Under the pieces are notes generated by a model. It ran no database searches. It worked only from the letters and a program-made list of their open reading frames with translations, and was not told the origin of the DNA. Shown in pieces: positions 15,263 to 23,570 of a stretch of DNA of 64,000 bases; position 1 is the stretch's first letter, and each line of letters opens with the position of its first letter. The translations under genes were made by a program, and so were the position numbers. The DNA is from Streptomyces sp. NBC_01288. GTDB taxonomy: Bacteria; Actinomycetota; Actinomycetes; Streptomycetales; Streptomycetaceae. The stretch spans positions 4,959,001 to 5,023,000 of the forward strand of contig NZ_CP108427.1 of assembly GCF_035982055.1 (NCBI RefSeq). Direction: 5' to 3'.

Positions 15263-15846
15263 TGCGCACCGCCCGCACGGCCGTCAACCGAACCGCCCTC
15301 GGCGCGGGCGGACTTGCGCTCCTCCTCACCGGTTCCCTGCTCGCCGCCACGGACCGGACCGTCGCGCACCGGCTGCCGACCTGGTGGCCCAACTCCCCTA
15401 CGCACGCCGTGCTGTTGGAGCCGGGCCGGCTGGCGCAGGTGCGGAGCGAGGGCTGGTGGACGCCCACGGTCATCGCCGCGTCGATCGGGCTGACCGTGCT
15501 GTTCGCGTACTGGGCTCTCGGGCAGCTGCGTTCGGGGTCGGGGCGGCGGATGGCACTGCCCTCCCCCGGCTGCACGGTACGTCCGCAGGCGCTGGCCGAG
15601 GCGGTGACGGCACGGGCGACCGCCGTACCCGGTGTCGCACGCGGACACGCGCGGGTACTGCCCCGGCGCGGCCGCCGCCTGGAGCTGGAGCTCCGGGTCT
15701 GGCTGGCCCCGGACACCTCCCCGGACGCCGTACTCCCCGCCCTGCGCGCGGTGACGGCGGAGGCCGAGGGCGCGGCGGCCCCGTACACGACCCGCACCCG
15801 GCTCCGGCTGAGCGCCGCCAAGCACCGGGCGCCCCATGTCCGCTGA
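15262..15846 (+). CDS. AmaP-like membrane anchor protein
   Basis: A 194-residue protein with an N-terminal membrane helix (TALGAGGLALLLTGSLLAAT) and a second at about 70-90 (PTVIAASIGLTVLFAYWAL). A C-terminal cytoplasmic domain is rich in beta strands (LELELRVWLAPDTSPDAVLP). The two-helix hairpin plus tail matches AmaP-type Asp23 anchors. The start is the ATG at 15262, overlapping the TGA; GTG 15259 is one codon longer. Its 3' end overlaps the next gene by 11 bases. Confidence 0.75.
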   Translation: MRTARTAVNRTALGAGGLALLLTGSLLAATDRTVAHRLPTWWPNSPTHAVLLEPGRLAQVRSEGWWTPTVIAASIGLTVLFAYWALGQLRSGSGRRMALPSPGCTVRPQALAEAVTARATAVPGVARGHARVLPRRGRRLELELRVWLAPDTSPDAVLPALRAVTAEAEGAAAPYTTRTRLRLSAAKHRAPHVR

Positions 15847-16729
15847 GTCCGCCGAGTCGTACGTCGGCCGGGTCCGCCGGATCGCCGGGTTCCGGCCACC
15901 GGCGGCCTGGTGGCCCGCGCTGCGCCGCACACCCGTGTCGCTGTGGAACGACGACATCTCGGACTACGCGGCGGCGCTGACGTACTACGCGATCCTCGCG
16001 GTGCTTCCCGCCATGCTGGCCACGGTCATCGCGTTCGGCATGATCAGCCCGGACACGGCCAAGGAGTTCGTCACCCACGTCACGGCGTACGCCCCCGCCG
16101 ACTCCGGCACGGAACTGCACGCGGCCCTGACCCACGTCCTGCGCACCGACCGCACGGCATGGCCCCTGCTGGTGGCGGGCAGCGTCAGCGCGCTGTGGTC
16201 GTCCACGAGCTACCTCGCGGTGTTCCGCCGCGCCCTGCACCGCATGCACGGCACCCAGGACCACCGCTCGCCCTGGCGCAAGGCGCCCCGCATCGTACTG
16301 ACCGCGCTGGTACTGCTGGGCCTGCTCCTGATCGGCTCACTCACGCTGCTGCTGACGGGCCCGCTCGCGGAGGCGGTCGGCCGGATGGCCGGCGTGGACG
16401 AGACCGCGGCCTGGGCCTGGGACCTGCTGCGCTGGCCGGTCCTGCTGTGCCTGGTCGCGCTCCTGGTCGTGGTCGTCTTCCACACCGGCCCGGCGGGCGC
16501 CCGCCGCCGCGGCCACAGCCTGCCCGGCGGCGTACTGGCCGCCGCGTTGTGGCTGATCGTCTCCGCCGGCTTCTCTACGTACGCGACGACGCTCGGCGCC
16601 TACAGCAGGCTCTACGGCTCGCTCTCCGGCAGCGTCGTCTTCCTGATCTGGCTGTGGCTGTCGAACCTCGCGCTGCTCAGCGGGGCCCAGTTCGCGGCGG
16701 AGCTGGCGAAGACCCGCGAGGCAGCGTGA
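15836..16729 (+). CDS. YihY/BrkB family inner membrane protein
   Basis: A 297-residue protein with six membrane helices and the family signatures: YAAALTYYAILAVLPAMLAT near residue 45, SVSALWSSTSYLAVFRRALH, VVVVFHTGP, and GFSTYATTLGAYSRLYGSLS followed by VVFLIWLWLSNLALLSGAQF. The role of this family is still debated; it is commonly annotated as virulence factor BrkB without real functional evidence. The overlap with the AmaP-like gene places it as the last gene of the Asp23 operon. Confidence 0.88.
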   Translation: MSAESAESYVGRVRRIAGFRPPAAWWPALRRTPVSLWNDDISDYAAALTYYAILAVLPAMLATVIAFGMISPDTAKEFVTHVTAYAPADSGTELHAALTHVLRTDRTAWPLLVAGSVSALWSSTSYLAVFRRALHRMHGTQDHRSPWRKAPRIVLTALVLLGLLLIGSLTLLLTGPLAEAVGRMAGVDETAAWAWDLLRWPVLLCLVALLVVVVFHTGPAGARRRGHSLPGGVLAAALWLIVSAGFSTYATTLGAYSRLYGSLSGSVVFLIWLWLSNLALLSGAQFAAELAKTREAA

Positions 16730-16771
16730 CTCAGGCGGTGTCGATCGACCACATGCGCCGTGAATCCTGCC

Positions 16772-16790
16772 GACGACGGCCCTCGTCGTC
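16772..16790. terminator. Hairpin between convergent genes
   Basis: GACGACG (16772-16778), loop GCCCT, CGTCGTC (16784-16790). It lies between the BrkB-like stop (16729) and the AtoE-like stop (16824) and could terminate both transcripts. Confidence 0.45.
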
Positions 16791-16823
16791 CCTGGGCCTG
16801 GGGACCGGATCGGGGGCGGGTCG

Positions 16824-18302
16824 TCAGGGGAACGGGAGAGTGCGGGCGAAGAGGGTGACGAGGACCAGGGTGGCGGGGAAGAGGGCGAGGAACATCGCGA
16901 AGGTGTAGCCCATGATGTCGCGTGCCTTGAGCCCGAGGATCGCCAGGGTGGGGAGCATCCAGAACGGTTGGAGCAGGTTGGCGCCGGCCTCGCCGAGGTC
17001 GTAGACGACGACCATCCAGCCCTGGTTGACGTGGAGTTGGTTCGCCGCGTCGAGGACGTAGGGCGCCTCGATGACCCACTTGCTGCCGCCGCTGGGGACG
17101 AAGACGCCGAGGACGCAGCTGTAGATCGCGATGAAGGCCGGGTAGAGGAACTCGTTCGACACCGAGACCAGCCAGTCGGCGATCGTCTGGTGCAGGCCGG
17201 TGTACGCGATCATCCCGAAGATGCCGCCGTACAAAGGGAATTGGAGCAGTACGCCCGAGGTCGCGGGGACGCCGTCGCGGACGGCGCGGGCGAGGTTGAC
17301 CGGCCGCCAGTGCAGGATGAGCGCCAGCAGGATGAGGATCAGGTTGATGGTGTTCAGGTCGAGGGCGTTGAGCGGGTTGCCCGCGGTGTTCGTGAAGTGC
17401 CGGGCGAGGTACCAGGCGCCGAGGAGGAACACCAGGATCGTGAAGACCGGGCTGTGCTCGATCCATTCGCCGGGTCTGCTACGCCTGCTCTCGGACCGCT
17501 CCAGGACGAGGGCGGGGCCGAGGTCGATCCCGAGCCGTTCGGCGGTTCTGGCGTTCTCCGGCGCGGGTGACAGGAGCCAGGCCATGCCGACGGCGAGGAC
17601 GAAGATGATGGCGGTGGCCACCACGCCCTGCCACAGGAAGATGGTGTCGGTGAGCGGGATCAGTCCGCTGCCGCGCCCCTCGGCGATGACCTTCTGCACG
17701 GACTCGGGGCTCGACCCCGCGCTCGCCACCTGTAGCGCGGCGGAGCCGGACAGGCCCTGGGCCCAGACCGTGCCGAGTCCCAGGAAGGCCATCGCGCCGA
17801 GGGCGCGGTAGTCGACACCGGGGACCCGACGGGCGATCTCCTTGGCGAGGATGGCAGTGAAGACGAGGCTGAAGGCCCAGTTCGCGTAGGCGGTGAGCAT
17901 GGCGACGGCGGCGGTGAACGTGATGGCGCCGCGCGGGGTCGCGGGCCAGGCGGCGAGGCGGGCGATGAGGCGTCCCACGGGCGGGGAGACCGCGACCGCG
18001 TACCCACCGATGATGATCATCGCCATCTGCAGGGTGAAGGTGATCAGGGACCAGAATCCCTGCCCCCACGCGTCGACCAGACCGAAGCCGCTCGTGGCTG
18101 TCGGGTCGGCCGGTGCGCCGAGGAGTTTCTCGCCGGAGGCCAGTCCCAGCGCGAGAATCAGGAAGGTGCCGACCAGGACGAAACCCAGCGCGTCGGGCAG
18201 CCATTTCTCGGTGAAGTCGGTGAAACGCAGCGCCAGCCGGGCGATCCAGGTCTCGCCGCCTTTCGCCGTCGATTCGGGCACTTTGGGCACGGCTTCGGAC
18301 AT
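16824..18302 (-). CDS. atoE: Short-chain fatty acid transporter, AtoE family
   Basis: A 492-residue permease with about 10-12 membrane segments. Family features include FTEKWLPDALGFVLVGTFLI, ITFTLQMAMIIIGGYAVAVS, YANWAFSLVFTAILAKEIAR, LGTVWAQGLSGSAALQVASA, LLQFPLYGGIFGMIAYTGLH, FVPSGGSKWVIEAPYVLDAA and GEAGANLLQPFWMLPTLAIL. It would import short-chain fatty acids such as acetoacetate or butyrate. ATG 18302 follows GAGGTGAGGAG. It is alone, divergent from an AraC regulator that may control it. Confidence 0.9.
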   Translation of the reverse strand: MSEAVPKVPESTAKGGETWIARLALRFTDFTEKWLPDALGFVLVGTFLILALGLASGEKLLGAPADPTATSGFGLVDAWGQGFWSLITFTLQMAMIIIGGYAVAVSPPVGRLIARLAAWPATPRGAITFTAAVAMLTAYANWAFSLVFTAILAKEIARRVPGVDYRALGAMAFLGLGTVWAQGLSGSAALQVASAGSSPESVQKVIAEGRGSGLIPLTDTIFLWQGVVATAIIFVLAVGMAWLLSPAPENARTAERLGIDLGPALVLERSESRRSRPGEWIEHSPVFTILVFLLGAWYLARHFTNTAGNPLNALDLNTINLILILLALILHWRPVNLARAVRDGVPATSGVLLQFPLYGGIFGMIAYTGLHQTIADWLVSVSNEFLYPAFIAIYSCVLGVFVPSGGSKWVIEAPYVLDAANQLHVNQGWMVVVYDLGEAGANLLQPFWMLPTLAILGLKARDIMGYTFAMFLALFPATLVLVTLFARTLPFP

Positions 18303-18573
18303 GGTGCTCCTCACCTCATTGCCGATAACTTGGGATTGCGGATATGACGTGCCGATGCGGCTTGCCGGTATGGCCTGCCGGTGCGGCGCGCCGATATCAC
18401 CGTGGAAAGGAACTCGGCCGGGACCGGAACCGTAGACCGCCTCCGCACACCCGGGCCGGGCGCGTTCCCTCTTGGCGCGCGCATTCCATCAAGTAGGCGC
18501 CGATGTTCCACACCTGGCGGCGCGCGGGCACGGAGACTGGCTGACGAGCGACCGGAGAGCAGGTTCGAAGGGC

Positions 18574-19587
18574 ATGAACGACAGGACAGACACCCAGCCC
18601 GCACACGGCATCGCGCGCGCCCCGCGCGGGAGGTTCTCCGCGCGTCTGGTCGGCCCGTGCACGGGAGAGCGGCGGGCCGTTCTCCGGCACCAGTGGGACA
18701 TCCAGGCGGGCCGGTCCGTTCCGCTGCCGGCGGCCGGGCTGACGAGTTCCGCGGATTCCCGGGCGAGCATCCACGGCCTCAGAATTCATGACGTTCTGAT
18801 AACGCAGCTGTGTTATGCGTCTACGGCTGCCGACGGAGCCTGGATCGATTCCCGCTATTTCTCCGACATGCTGGTCGTGGATGTTGTGGAGAAGGGTTCC
18901 TGGGGTTTCGCCCGTGCGCGCGATCGCGACCAACTGCTGGTTTCGGCCGGGCAGTTCATCGTCCGGCACACCGGTCCGCCCTGGCGGTTCGCGGTAAAAG
19001 CACACACGAACACGACAACGAAACTGGTCCTGCCCGTCGCCCACCTGGGACCGCTCATCCACCGGCGGCCGGTGCTCGGCTCCGCGGACTCCGCCGAGAT
19101 GCGGCTGCTCCTGGCGCACGCGCGCATGATCGACGACCGCCTCGACGACCTCTCCCCGGCAGGCGCCCGGGCCGCCCGCAACGCCCTCCTCGAACTGGCC
19201 CTGGGCGTCCTCACCCAGCAGGTCGACGGAACCGAACCGCAGCTCGCCCCCGCCCTGGTCCAGGCGGCCAAGGACCTCGTCCGCGGCCATCTGTCCGACC
19301 CGGAGCTGTCACCACGGCTGCTGGCCCGCGAGTTGAACATCTCGGTCCGCACCCTGCACCGCGCGTTCGCCGCGACCGACGAGTCCGTCACCGCCCACAT
19401 CCGCCACCAGCGCCTGGAACAGACCCGCCTCGCCCTCACCGGACCACTCGCCCGCCCCGGCATCTCGGAACTCGCCCGCTTCTGGCAGTTCGCCGACACC
19501 AGCCACTTCGTCCGCGCCTTCAAGAAGCAGTACGGCCAGACACCCGCGCAGTACGCCCGCGCCCAGGGCACGCGGGACGTCCCGTGA
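18574..19587 (+). CDS. AraC family transcriptional regulator
   Basis: A 337-residue protein. The N-terminal sensory half has an AraC-type cupin-like pattern (YFSDMLVVDVVEKGSWGFAR, QLLVSAGQFIVRHTGPPW). The C-terminal AraC DNA-binding domain (about 235-330) contains two helix-turn-helix units: SPRLLARELNISVRTLHRAF and ISELARFWQFADTSHFVRAF, then KKQYGQTPAQYARAQ. ATG 18574 has AAGGG close by; a TTG at 18472 would add 34 residues but is unlikely. Part of the 5' half is visibly richer in A/T than neighbours. Its position suggests control of the divergent atoE gene. Confidence 0.88.
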   Translation: MNDRTDTQPAHGIARAPRGRFSARLVGPCTGERRAVLRHQWDIQAGRSVPLPAAGLTSSADSRASIHGLRIHDVLITQLCYASTAADGAWIDSRYFSDMLVVDVVEKGSWGFARARDRDQLLVSAGQFIVRHTGPPWRFAVKAHTNTTTKLVLPVAHLGPLIHRRPVLGSADSAEMRLLLAHARMIDDRLDDLSPAGARAARNALLELALGVLTQQVDGTEPQLAPALVQAAKDLVRGHLSDPELSPRLLARELNISVRTLHRAFAATDESVTAHIRHQRLEQTRLALTGPLARPGISELARFWQFADTSHFVRAFKKQYGQTPAQYARAQGTRDVP

Positions 19588-19588
19588 C

Positions 19589-19798
19589 TCAGACGGCGCC
19601 GAACGTGCCCGCCTTGACGCCGGCTATGAAGGAGGTGAAGGAATCGGCCGGGAAGCCGAGAACGGGACCGGTCGGGTTCTTGGAGTCACGGACGGGGACG
19701 ATGCCGTGGGGGGCGACGAGGTTGGCGGCGGCCTCGACACAGTTACCGCCGTTGTTGCTGTACGAGGACGTGAACCAGCGGGGGTTTTCGGTCGTCAC
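19589..19798 (-). CDS. DUF397 protein, second tandem copy
   Basis: A 69-residue protein of the DUF397 family (WFTSSYSNNGGNCVEAAANL, VRDSKNPTGPVLGFPADSF). It is about 90% identical to the copy just upstream at 19834. Start is GTG 19798. Members pair with XRE/DUF5753 regulators (WhiJ, Scr1/Scr2 type) in Streptomyces. It ends two bases from the convergent AraC stop. Confidence 0.88.
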   Translation of the reverse strand: MTTENPRWFTSSYSNNGGNCVEAAANLVAPHGIVPVRDSKNPTGPVLGFPADSFTSFIAGVKAGTFGAV

Positions 19799-19833
19799 GA
19801 GATGCCCTTTCGCAACTGGTTGATCAGCGTGAC

Positions 19834-20043
19834 TCAGACGGTGCCGAACGTGCCCGCCTTGACGCCCGCTATGAAGGAGGTGAAGGCACGGGCCGGGAAG
19901 CCGAGCACCGGGCCGGTCGGGTTCTTGGAATCACGGACGGGAACGATGCCGTGGGGGGCGACGAGGTTGGCGGCGGCCTCAACGCAGTCACCGCCGTTGT
20001 TGCTGTACGAGGACTTGAACCAGCGGGGGGATTCGGTCGTCAC
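19834..20043 (-). CDS. DUF397 protein, first copy, coupled to the XRE regulator
   Basis: A 69-residue DUF397 protein (WFKSSYSNNGGDCVEAAANL, GFPARAFTSFIAGVKAGTFG). GTG 20043 overlaps the XRE stop by GTGA, so the two proteins are made together. In this group the small protein is the partner of the XRE regulator and may counteract it. Confidence 0.9.
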   Translation of the reverse strand: MTTESPRWFKSSYSNNGGDCVEAAANLVAPHGIVPVRDSKNPTGPVLGFPARAFTSFIAGVKAGTFGTV

Positions 20044-20879
20044 GGGGTGCCCTTTCGTAACTGGTTGATCATGGCCACAGACGCCGCCTGGGACAACGCT
20101 TCGGCCTGTAGTTGATGGTAGGCCGTCAGCATGGGCATCACGGACGTGCTTTCCCGGTCCAGATGCCCCTGAGCTTGGGATTCGGCGTAACAGACCACTG
20201 ATCGATCCGGCAACGTCAACAGGTTCACGGGCAGATCGAACGTGCGGCGCTCGCCGATCTCGTACGGCGCGATCTGAAGCAGCGTGTTCGGCTGTCCGGC
20301 GAACTCGACCAGACGCGCGAGCTGGGCCTCCATGACCACGGCCCCGCCGATGGGGCGCCGGATGCAGCTTTCGTCAATGATCACAAACATCATCGGAGGC
20401 CGAGGCCTCACGAGCGCCGCTTGTCGCTCCGCGAGGAACGAGACCCGTTCATCAGCCTGTTCGGGAGTGATGGCACCGCGCCGCACGTTGCTGTCGGCCA
20501 ACACCCGTGCGTACTCCGGTGTTTGCAACAGACCGGGGATGATCCCGATGTTGTAGAGCCGGATCTCCACTGCCCGGCCCTCGTACCCGACGTACTCCGG
20601 GAAGCCTTCCAGGAGACTGCCGGTGCGGATCTCACGCCACTGGCGTTCGAACGTGTCAGCGGTGTCACTGGTCCCGAAAACGAGGTCAGCACTACGCGAG
20701 AACCGAAGAGTTGGCATCTTGCGACCGGTTTCCACGGCCGAGATATGCGTGCTGGAGTATCCCAACTTCGGCGCCAGCTCTTCCTGCGTCCATCCGTGTG
20801 CCTCCCGTGCGCTGCGCAGACGCGCACCGAAGGCGGCCGATGGACTGCTCTCAGGGTTCAGCTCCTTGCGGTTCACCAT
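20040..20879 (-). CDS. XRE family regulator with DUF5753 (WhiJ/Scr1-like)
   Basis: A 279-residue protein. The N-terminal helix-turn-helix (about 12-70) reads FGARLRSAREAHGWTQEELA, then LGYSSTHISAVETGRKMP. The DUF5753 domain (about 95-275) has IRLYNIGIIPGLLQTPEYAR, ERVSFLAERQAALVRPRPPM, FVIIDESCIRRPIGG, TLLQIAPYEIGERRTFDLPV and VVCYAESQAQGHLDRE. It is typical of the large Streptomyces WhiJ-like family that influences development or antibiotic production. ATG 20879 begins MVNRKELNPES. It is divergent from 20984, with about 100 bases of shared promoter region. Confidence 0.92.
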   Translation of the reverse strand: MVNRKELNPESSPSAAFGARLRSAREAHGWTQEELAPKLGYSSTHISAVETGRKMPTLRFSRSADLVFGTSDTADTFERQWREIRTGSLLEGFPEYVGYEGRAVEIRLYNIGIIPGLLQTPEYARVLADSNVRRGAITPEQADERVSFLAERQAALVRPRPPMMFVIIDESCIRRPIGGAVVMEAQLARLVEFAGQPNTLLQIAPYEIGERRTFDLPVNLLTLPDRSVVCYAESQAQGHLDRESTSVMPMLTAYHQLQAEALSQAASVAMINQLRKGTP

Positions 20880-20983
20880 TCTCCGCCCAACTTTCCGCTC
20901 GCCGCCCACAAGTTGAAGAGGTACCGACTCTAGGTCACTCTGAGCCGCATCGGTAGTGGAACGACTACGGAGAGCAGCGACCC

Positions 20984-21220
20984 ATGTCTGACGAGACGGA
21001 ACCCCCTCAACTCCCCGCCCCCGGCACACTCTTGGTGGACGCACAGGAACGGATCGGCGAGTTTCGCGGCGAGTGGTGCGGGCTCTGGTCCCTTCGGCCG
21101 GTCACGGGCGGAACCGAGTGGACCGTGAACCCTGAAGACGTACAACCGGCCGACCCGCAGCAGCGGTTGCGCGCCGAGACCGCCCGCGCGAACGCCCGAA
21201 GCCGGGGTGAGGTCCTGTGA
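20984..21220 (+). CDS. Small hypothetical protein divergent from the XRE regulator
   Basis: A 78-residue soluble protein (MSDETEPPQLPAPGTLLVDA start; FRGEWCGLWSLRPVTGGTEW in the middle). ATG 20984 follows GGAGAG. The stop overlaps the next GTG. Small proteins of this kind are commonly found beside WhiJ-like loci; no function is known to me. Confidence 0.75.
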   Translation: MSDETEPPQLPAPGTLLVDAQERIGEFRGEWCGLWSLRPVTGGTEWTVNPEDVQPADPQQRLRAETARANARSRGEVL

Positions 21221-21486
21221 CCGTCCCGATCCGCCGCACCTTCCGTTTCGTCGACTGGACGCTACGACCCGACCACGACACGGACGCCCCACCCCTGACG
21301 TACGCGTTCCGCTGCCTGGCCCTCAACGCCGACGACACGGAGTGCGCCGCACGCTCCTCCCCGAGCAACGACCCGACAGAACCCCAGACTTGGGCCTTCG
21401 CCCACCTGCGCGACCACCCCGGGCACACCAGCTACGCCGAGGTGATCGAGCGGCCGTGGGTGATGTGGGAGGGGGGTCCGGCGTGA
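21217..21486 (+). CDS. Small hypothetical protein coupled to the previous one
   Basis: An 89-residue protein (FRFVDWTLRPDHDT, RCLALNADDTECAARSS and FAHLRDHPGHTSYAEVIERP). The Cys and His spacing (C-x9-C, H-x3-H-x2-H) could bind metal, but this is only suggestive. GTG 21217 overlaps the preceding stop. Confidence 0.75.
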   Translation: MTVPIRRTFRFVDWTLRPDHDTDAPPLTYAFRCLALNADDTECAARSSPSNDPTEPQTWAFAHLRDHPGHTSYAEVIERPWVMWEGGPA

Positions 21487-21510
21487 CCGGTCACCGATCG
21501 GTTGGCTCAA

Positions 21511-21948
21511 CTAGCCCCAGGTGCGGGAGCACAGGACGAGGCGGTAGCCGTCCGGGTCGGCGATCGTGACTCCGTGCTCGTCCCAGTACGGGTTGTGCGC
21601 GGGGACCCGGGTGCCGCCGGTGGCCACCAGGCGCTCGACCAGGGCCTCGTCCACGGGCGTGCCCAGGTAGACCACGAAAAGGTCGTCCTCGGTCGGGGTC
21701 GGTTCCAGCGGATGCTCGGGATCGTGGGTCAGCTCGAAGTGCCAGGAGCCGCCGGGCGGGCCGACCATCAGGAGATCGTGCTCACCCCGGACGCGCTCGG
21801 TGGTCCGCCACAGGACGTCGAGCCCGAGCCCGTCCACGTAGAAGCGTTCCGCCGCGGCGAGGTCCCGCGAGGGGCGGGCGACACGGATGTGCGTCGTGGA
21901 GTCGATCACGCCGGGCCCGCCCGAGCCAGGCGGCATTGCCTCAGTCAT
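21511..21948 (-). CDS. Glyoxalase/VOC family protein
   Basis: A 145-residue VOC protein. Visible features are THIRVARPSRDLAAAERFYV at the N-terminus, DGLGLDVLWRTTE, WHFELTHDPEHPLEPTPTED with the metal-ligand Glu, and NPYWDEHGVTIADPDGYRLV at the end. The substrate (lactoylglutathione, antibiotic or aromatic) cannot be told. ATG 21948 has AGGA eight bases upstream; ATG 21954 is two codons longer. Confidence 0.85.
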   Translation of the reverse strand: MTEAMPPGSGGPGVIDSTTHIRVARPSRDLAAAERFYVDGLGLDVLWRTTERVRGEHDLLMVGPPGGSWHFELTHDPEHPLEPTPTEDDLFVVYLGTPVDEALVERLVATGGTRVPAHNPYWDEHGVTIADPDGYRLVLCSRTWG

Positions 21949-22032
21949 GGACATGATCCTATGGTCCGGACTGCCCCGTGGCGAAGGGTGTTCCGGTCCG
22001 CGTCCGGTGCGGCGGCTCATCGGGAACACCGC

Positions 22033-22767
22033 TCACAGCACCGGAATCTCCCCCACCCCATAACCCCCCGCGGGCAAGGGGTCCGGGACAGTCCCCGGGT
22101 CGAGCAGGTGGGCGACCAGCGCAGCGGCCGTGTGATGCCAGAGGCCGTGGCGGCGCAGCATCCCGTGGTCGCCGTCGGCGATGAACGCCAGGCCCGCCCG
22201 CGTCGCCCCCGCCTCCCGTGCCCGGCGTACGCAGTCCGCCGTCTCCGTGGGCGAGGTGACGTGGTCGCGTTCGCCGTGCAGGGCGACGATGTGACGCCCC
22301 GCCGTCTGCTCGACGGGTTCGCCCCGCGGCCACCAGGGGGCGAGGGCGACCGCGCCCGTCACCAGCGGGTGACCGGCGGCGCGCAGGGCGGCCCGGCCGC
22401 CCATGGAGTGGCCGAGCAGCACCGTCGGTACGGGGCCGGTGAGTTCGGCCAGGGCGTCCAGTGCGCGCAGGACGTCGCGGGCCGCGTCCGCGCGGTCGCC
22501 GTTCCAGCCGCGGAGGCGGTAACGGACCTGGGCCACCAGGACGTCCTGGTACGGCAGTTGGGCCATCACCGCGCGTGCGACCGGGCCCATACGCAGCGCG
22601 GCCGACTGCCAGGGCCGGGCGGGTCGTTCGCTCGTCTCCTGGCCGCCGTGCAGGACGAGGACGGCCGCCCGGGGGTGCGCCGGACGTCGGCGCACCTTCA
22701 ACGGAGCCTGCTGATCGGCGTGTCGGGTGGTGTCGTGCTGTGGCTCGATGAGGTGCTCCTTGCTCAC
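22033..22767 (-). CDS. Alpha/beta hydrolase at the end of the CFA operon
   Basis: A 244-residue hydrolase. It has AAVLVLHGGQETSE (oxyanion region), the nucleophile elbow VLLGHSMGGRAALR with Ser near residue 120, the acid region IVALHGERDHVTSP and the catalytic His in FIADGDHGMLRRHG. Its GTG start overlaps the DUF1295 stop by GTGA, so it belongs to the operon even though it is not part of the mycobacterial version. A lipid or ester substrate is likely but unproven. Confidence 0.85.
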   Translation of the reverse strand: MSKEHLIEPQHDTTRHADQQAPLKVRRRPAHPRAAVLVLHGGQETSERPARPWQSAALRMGPVARAVMAQLPYQDVLVAQVRYRLRGWNGDRADAARDVLRALDALAELTGPVPTVLLGHSMGGRAALRAAGHPLVTGAVALAPWWPRGEPVEQTAGRHIVALHGERDHVTSPTETADCVRRAREAGATRAGLAFIADGDHGMLRRHGLWHHTAAALVAHLLDPGTVPDPLPAGGYGVGEIPVL

Positions 22768-23570
22768 TCCGGCCTCGGCGGACGCGGGAGGAAACCGCTG
22801 GTGCGGGCACGGTACTCGGCGTATCCCGGCCGGTCCGCCATGTGCCGTTCCAGCAGGCGTTTTCCGCTGCCCCGGGTCAGCAACAGGCTCATCACCAGCG
22901 GCGCTACGACGGACACGGCGGCCGCCGCCGGGTAGTCACAGGTGAGCAGGAACAGGCCCCACCACACGCAGAAGTCGCCGAAATAGTTCGGGTGCCGGGT
23001 CCAGGACCACAGCCCCCGGTCCATGATCCGGCCCCGGTTCGCGGAGTCGGCGCGGAAACGGGCCAGTTGGGCGTCCCCAACCGCCTCGAACCCGATGCCG
23101 ACCGCCCAAAGCGCCGTACCGGCCGCGTAGTTGAGCACCGAAGGCCGGCCGGGCAGGTACTGCGCGGCCTGCACGGGCAGGGACACCAGCCAGACCAGCG
23201 CGCCCTGGAGGAGGTAGACCATGCGCAGGGCGTACGCGTTCCGGCTGCCGGGCGCCTTGGCCAACATCCGCTCGTAGCGCGGGTCTTCGCCGTGCCCCCG
23301 GCCCCGGCGGGCGATGTGGACCGCCAGCCGCAGCCCCCAGACCGCCGTCAGCACGGTCACCAGCAGTCGTCGTACGGGATCGCCCTCACCGGCGGAGACG
23401 GCGAAGGTCACGACGGCCACCGCCGTGAAGCCGAGGCCCCAGGCGATGTCGACGATCCGGTGCAGGCCCACACGCACCGCGACCGCGAAGGTGGCGAGCA
23501 TGACCGCGAGGGCCGCGGCGGCGGACCAGGCGAGGTTGAGCGCGAACGCGCTCCAGGGGAAGCCGTTCAT
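22764..23570 (-). CDS. DUF1295 membrane protein (steroid 5-alpha-reductase-like)
   Basis: A 268-residue protein with about seven membrane helices. The family C-terminal signature is RGLWSWTRHPNYFGDFCVWW, followed by SLLLTRGSGKRLLERHMADR and YAEYRARTSGFLPRPP. Homologous in context to Rv0446c of M. tuberculosis. It may reduce or methylate a lipid made by the neighbouring CFA-synthase-like enzyme. ATG 23570 overlaps the upstream stop (ATGA). Confidence 0.9.
   Translation of the reverse strand: MNGFPWSAFALNLAWSAAAALAVMLATFAVAVRVGLHRIVDIAWGLGFTAVAVVTFAVSAGEGDPVRRLLVTVLTAVWGLRLAVHIARRGRGHGEDPRYERMLAKAPGSRNAYALRMVYLLQGALVWLVSLPVQAAQYLPGRPSVLNYAAGTALWAVGIGFEAVGDAQLARFRADSANRGRIMDRGLWSWTRHPNYFGDFCVWWGLFLLTCDYPAAAAVSVVAPLVMSLLLTRGSGKRLLERHMADRPGYAEYRARTSGFLPRPPRPE

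Larger units (their letters stand above)
19589..20078 (-). repeat. 245-bp tandem duplication: XRE 3' tail plus DUF397
   Basis: The two DUF397 starts are 245 bp apart. The gap between the copies (19799-19833) still contains a recognisable copy of the end of the XRE gene, reading LINQLRKGIS before a TGA that again overlaps a GTG. The duplicated unit therefore spans the gene junction, not just the gene. Confidence 0.85.

Noticed and set aside
18472..18573. TTG 18472 as the AraC regulator start
   Set aside because: No ribosome-binding site, and the extra 34 residues do not resemble coding sequence of the family.
21483..21494. Palindrome GTGACCGGTCAC as an operator
   Set aside because: It overlaps the stop codon of 21217-21486 between convergent genes, so a regulatory role is unlikely. 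Such GC palindromes are frequent by chance.
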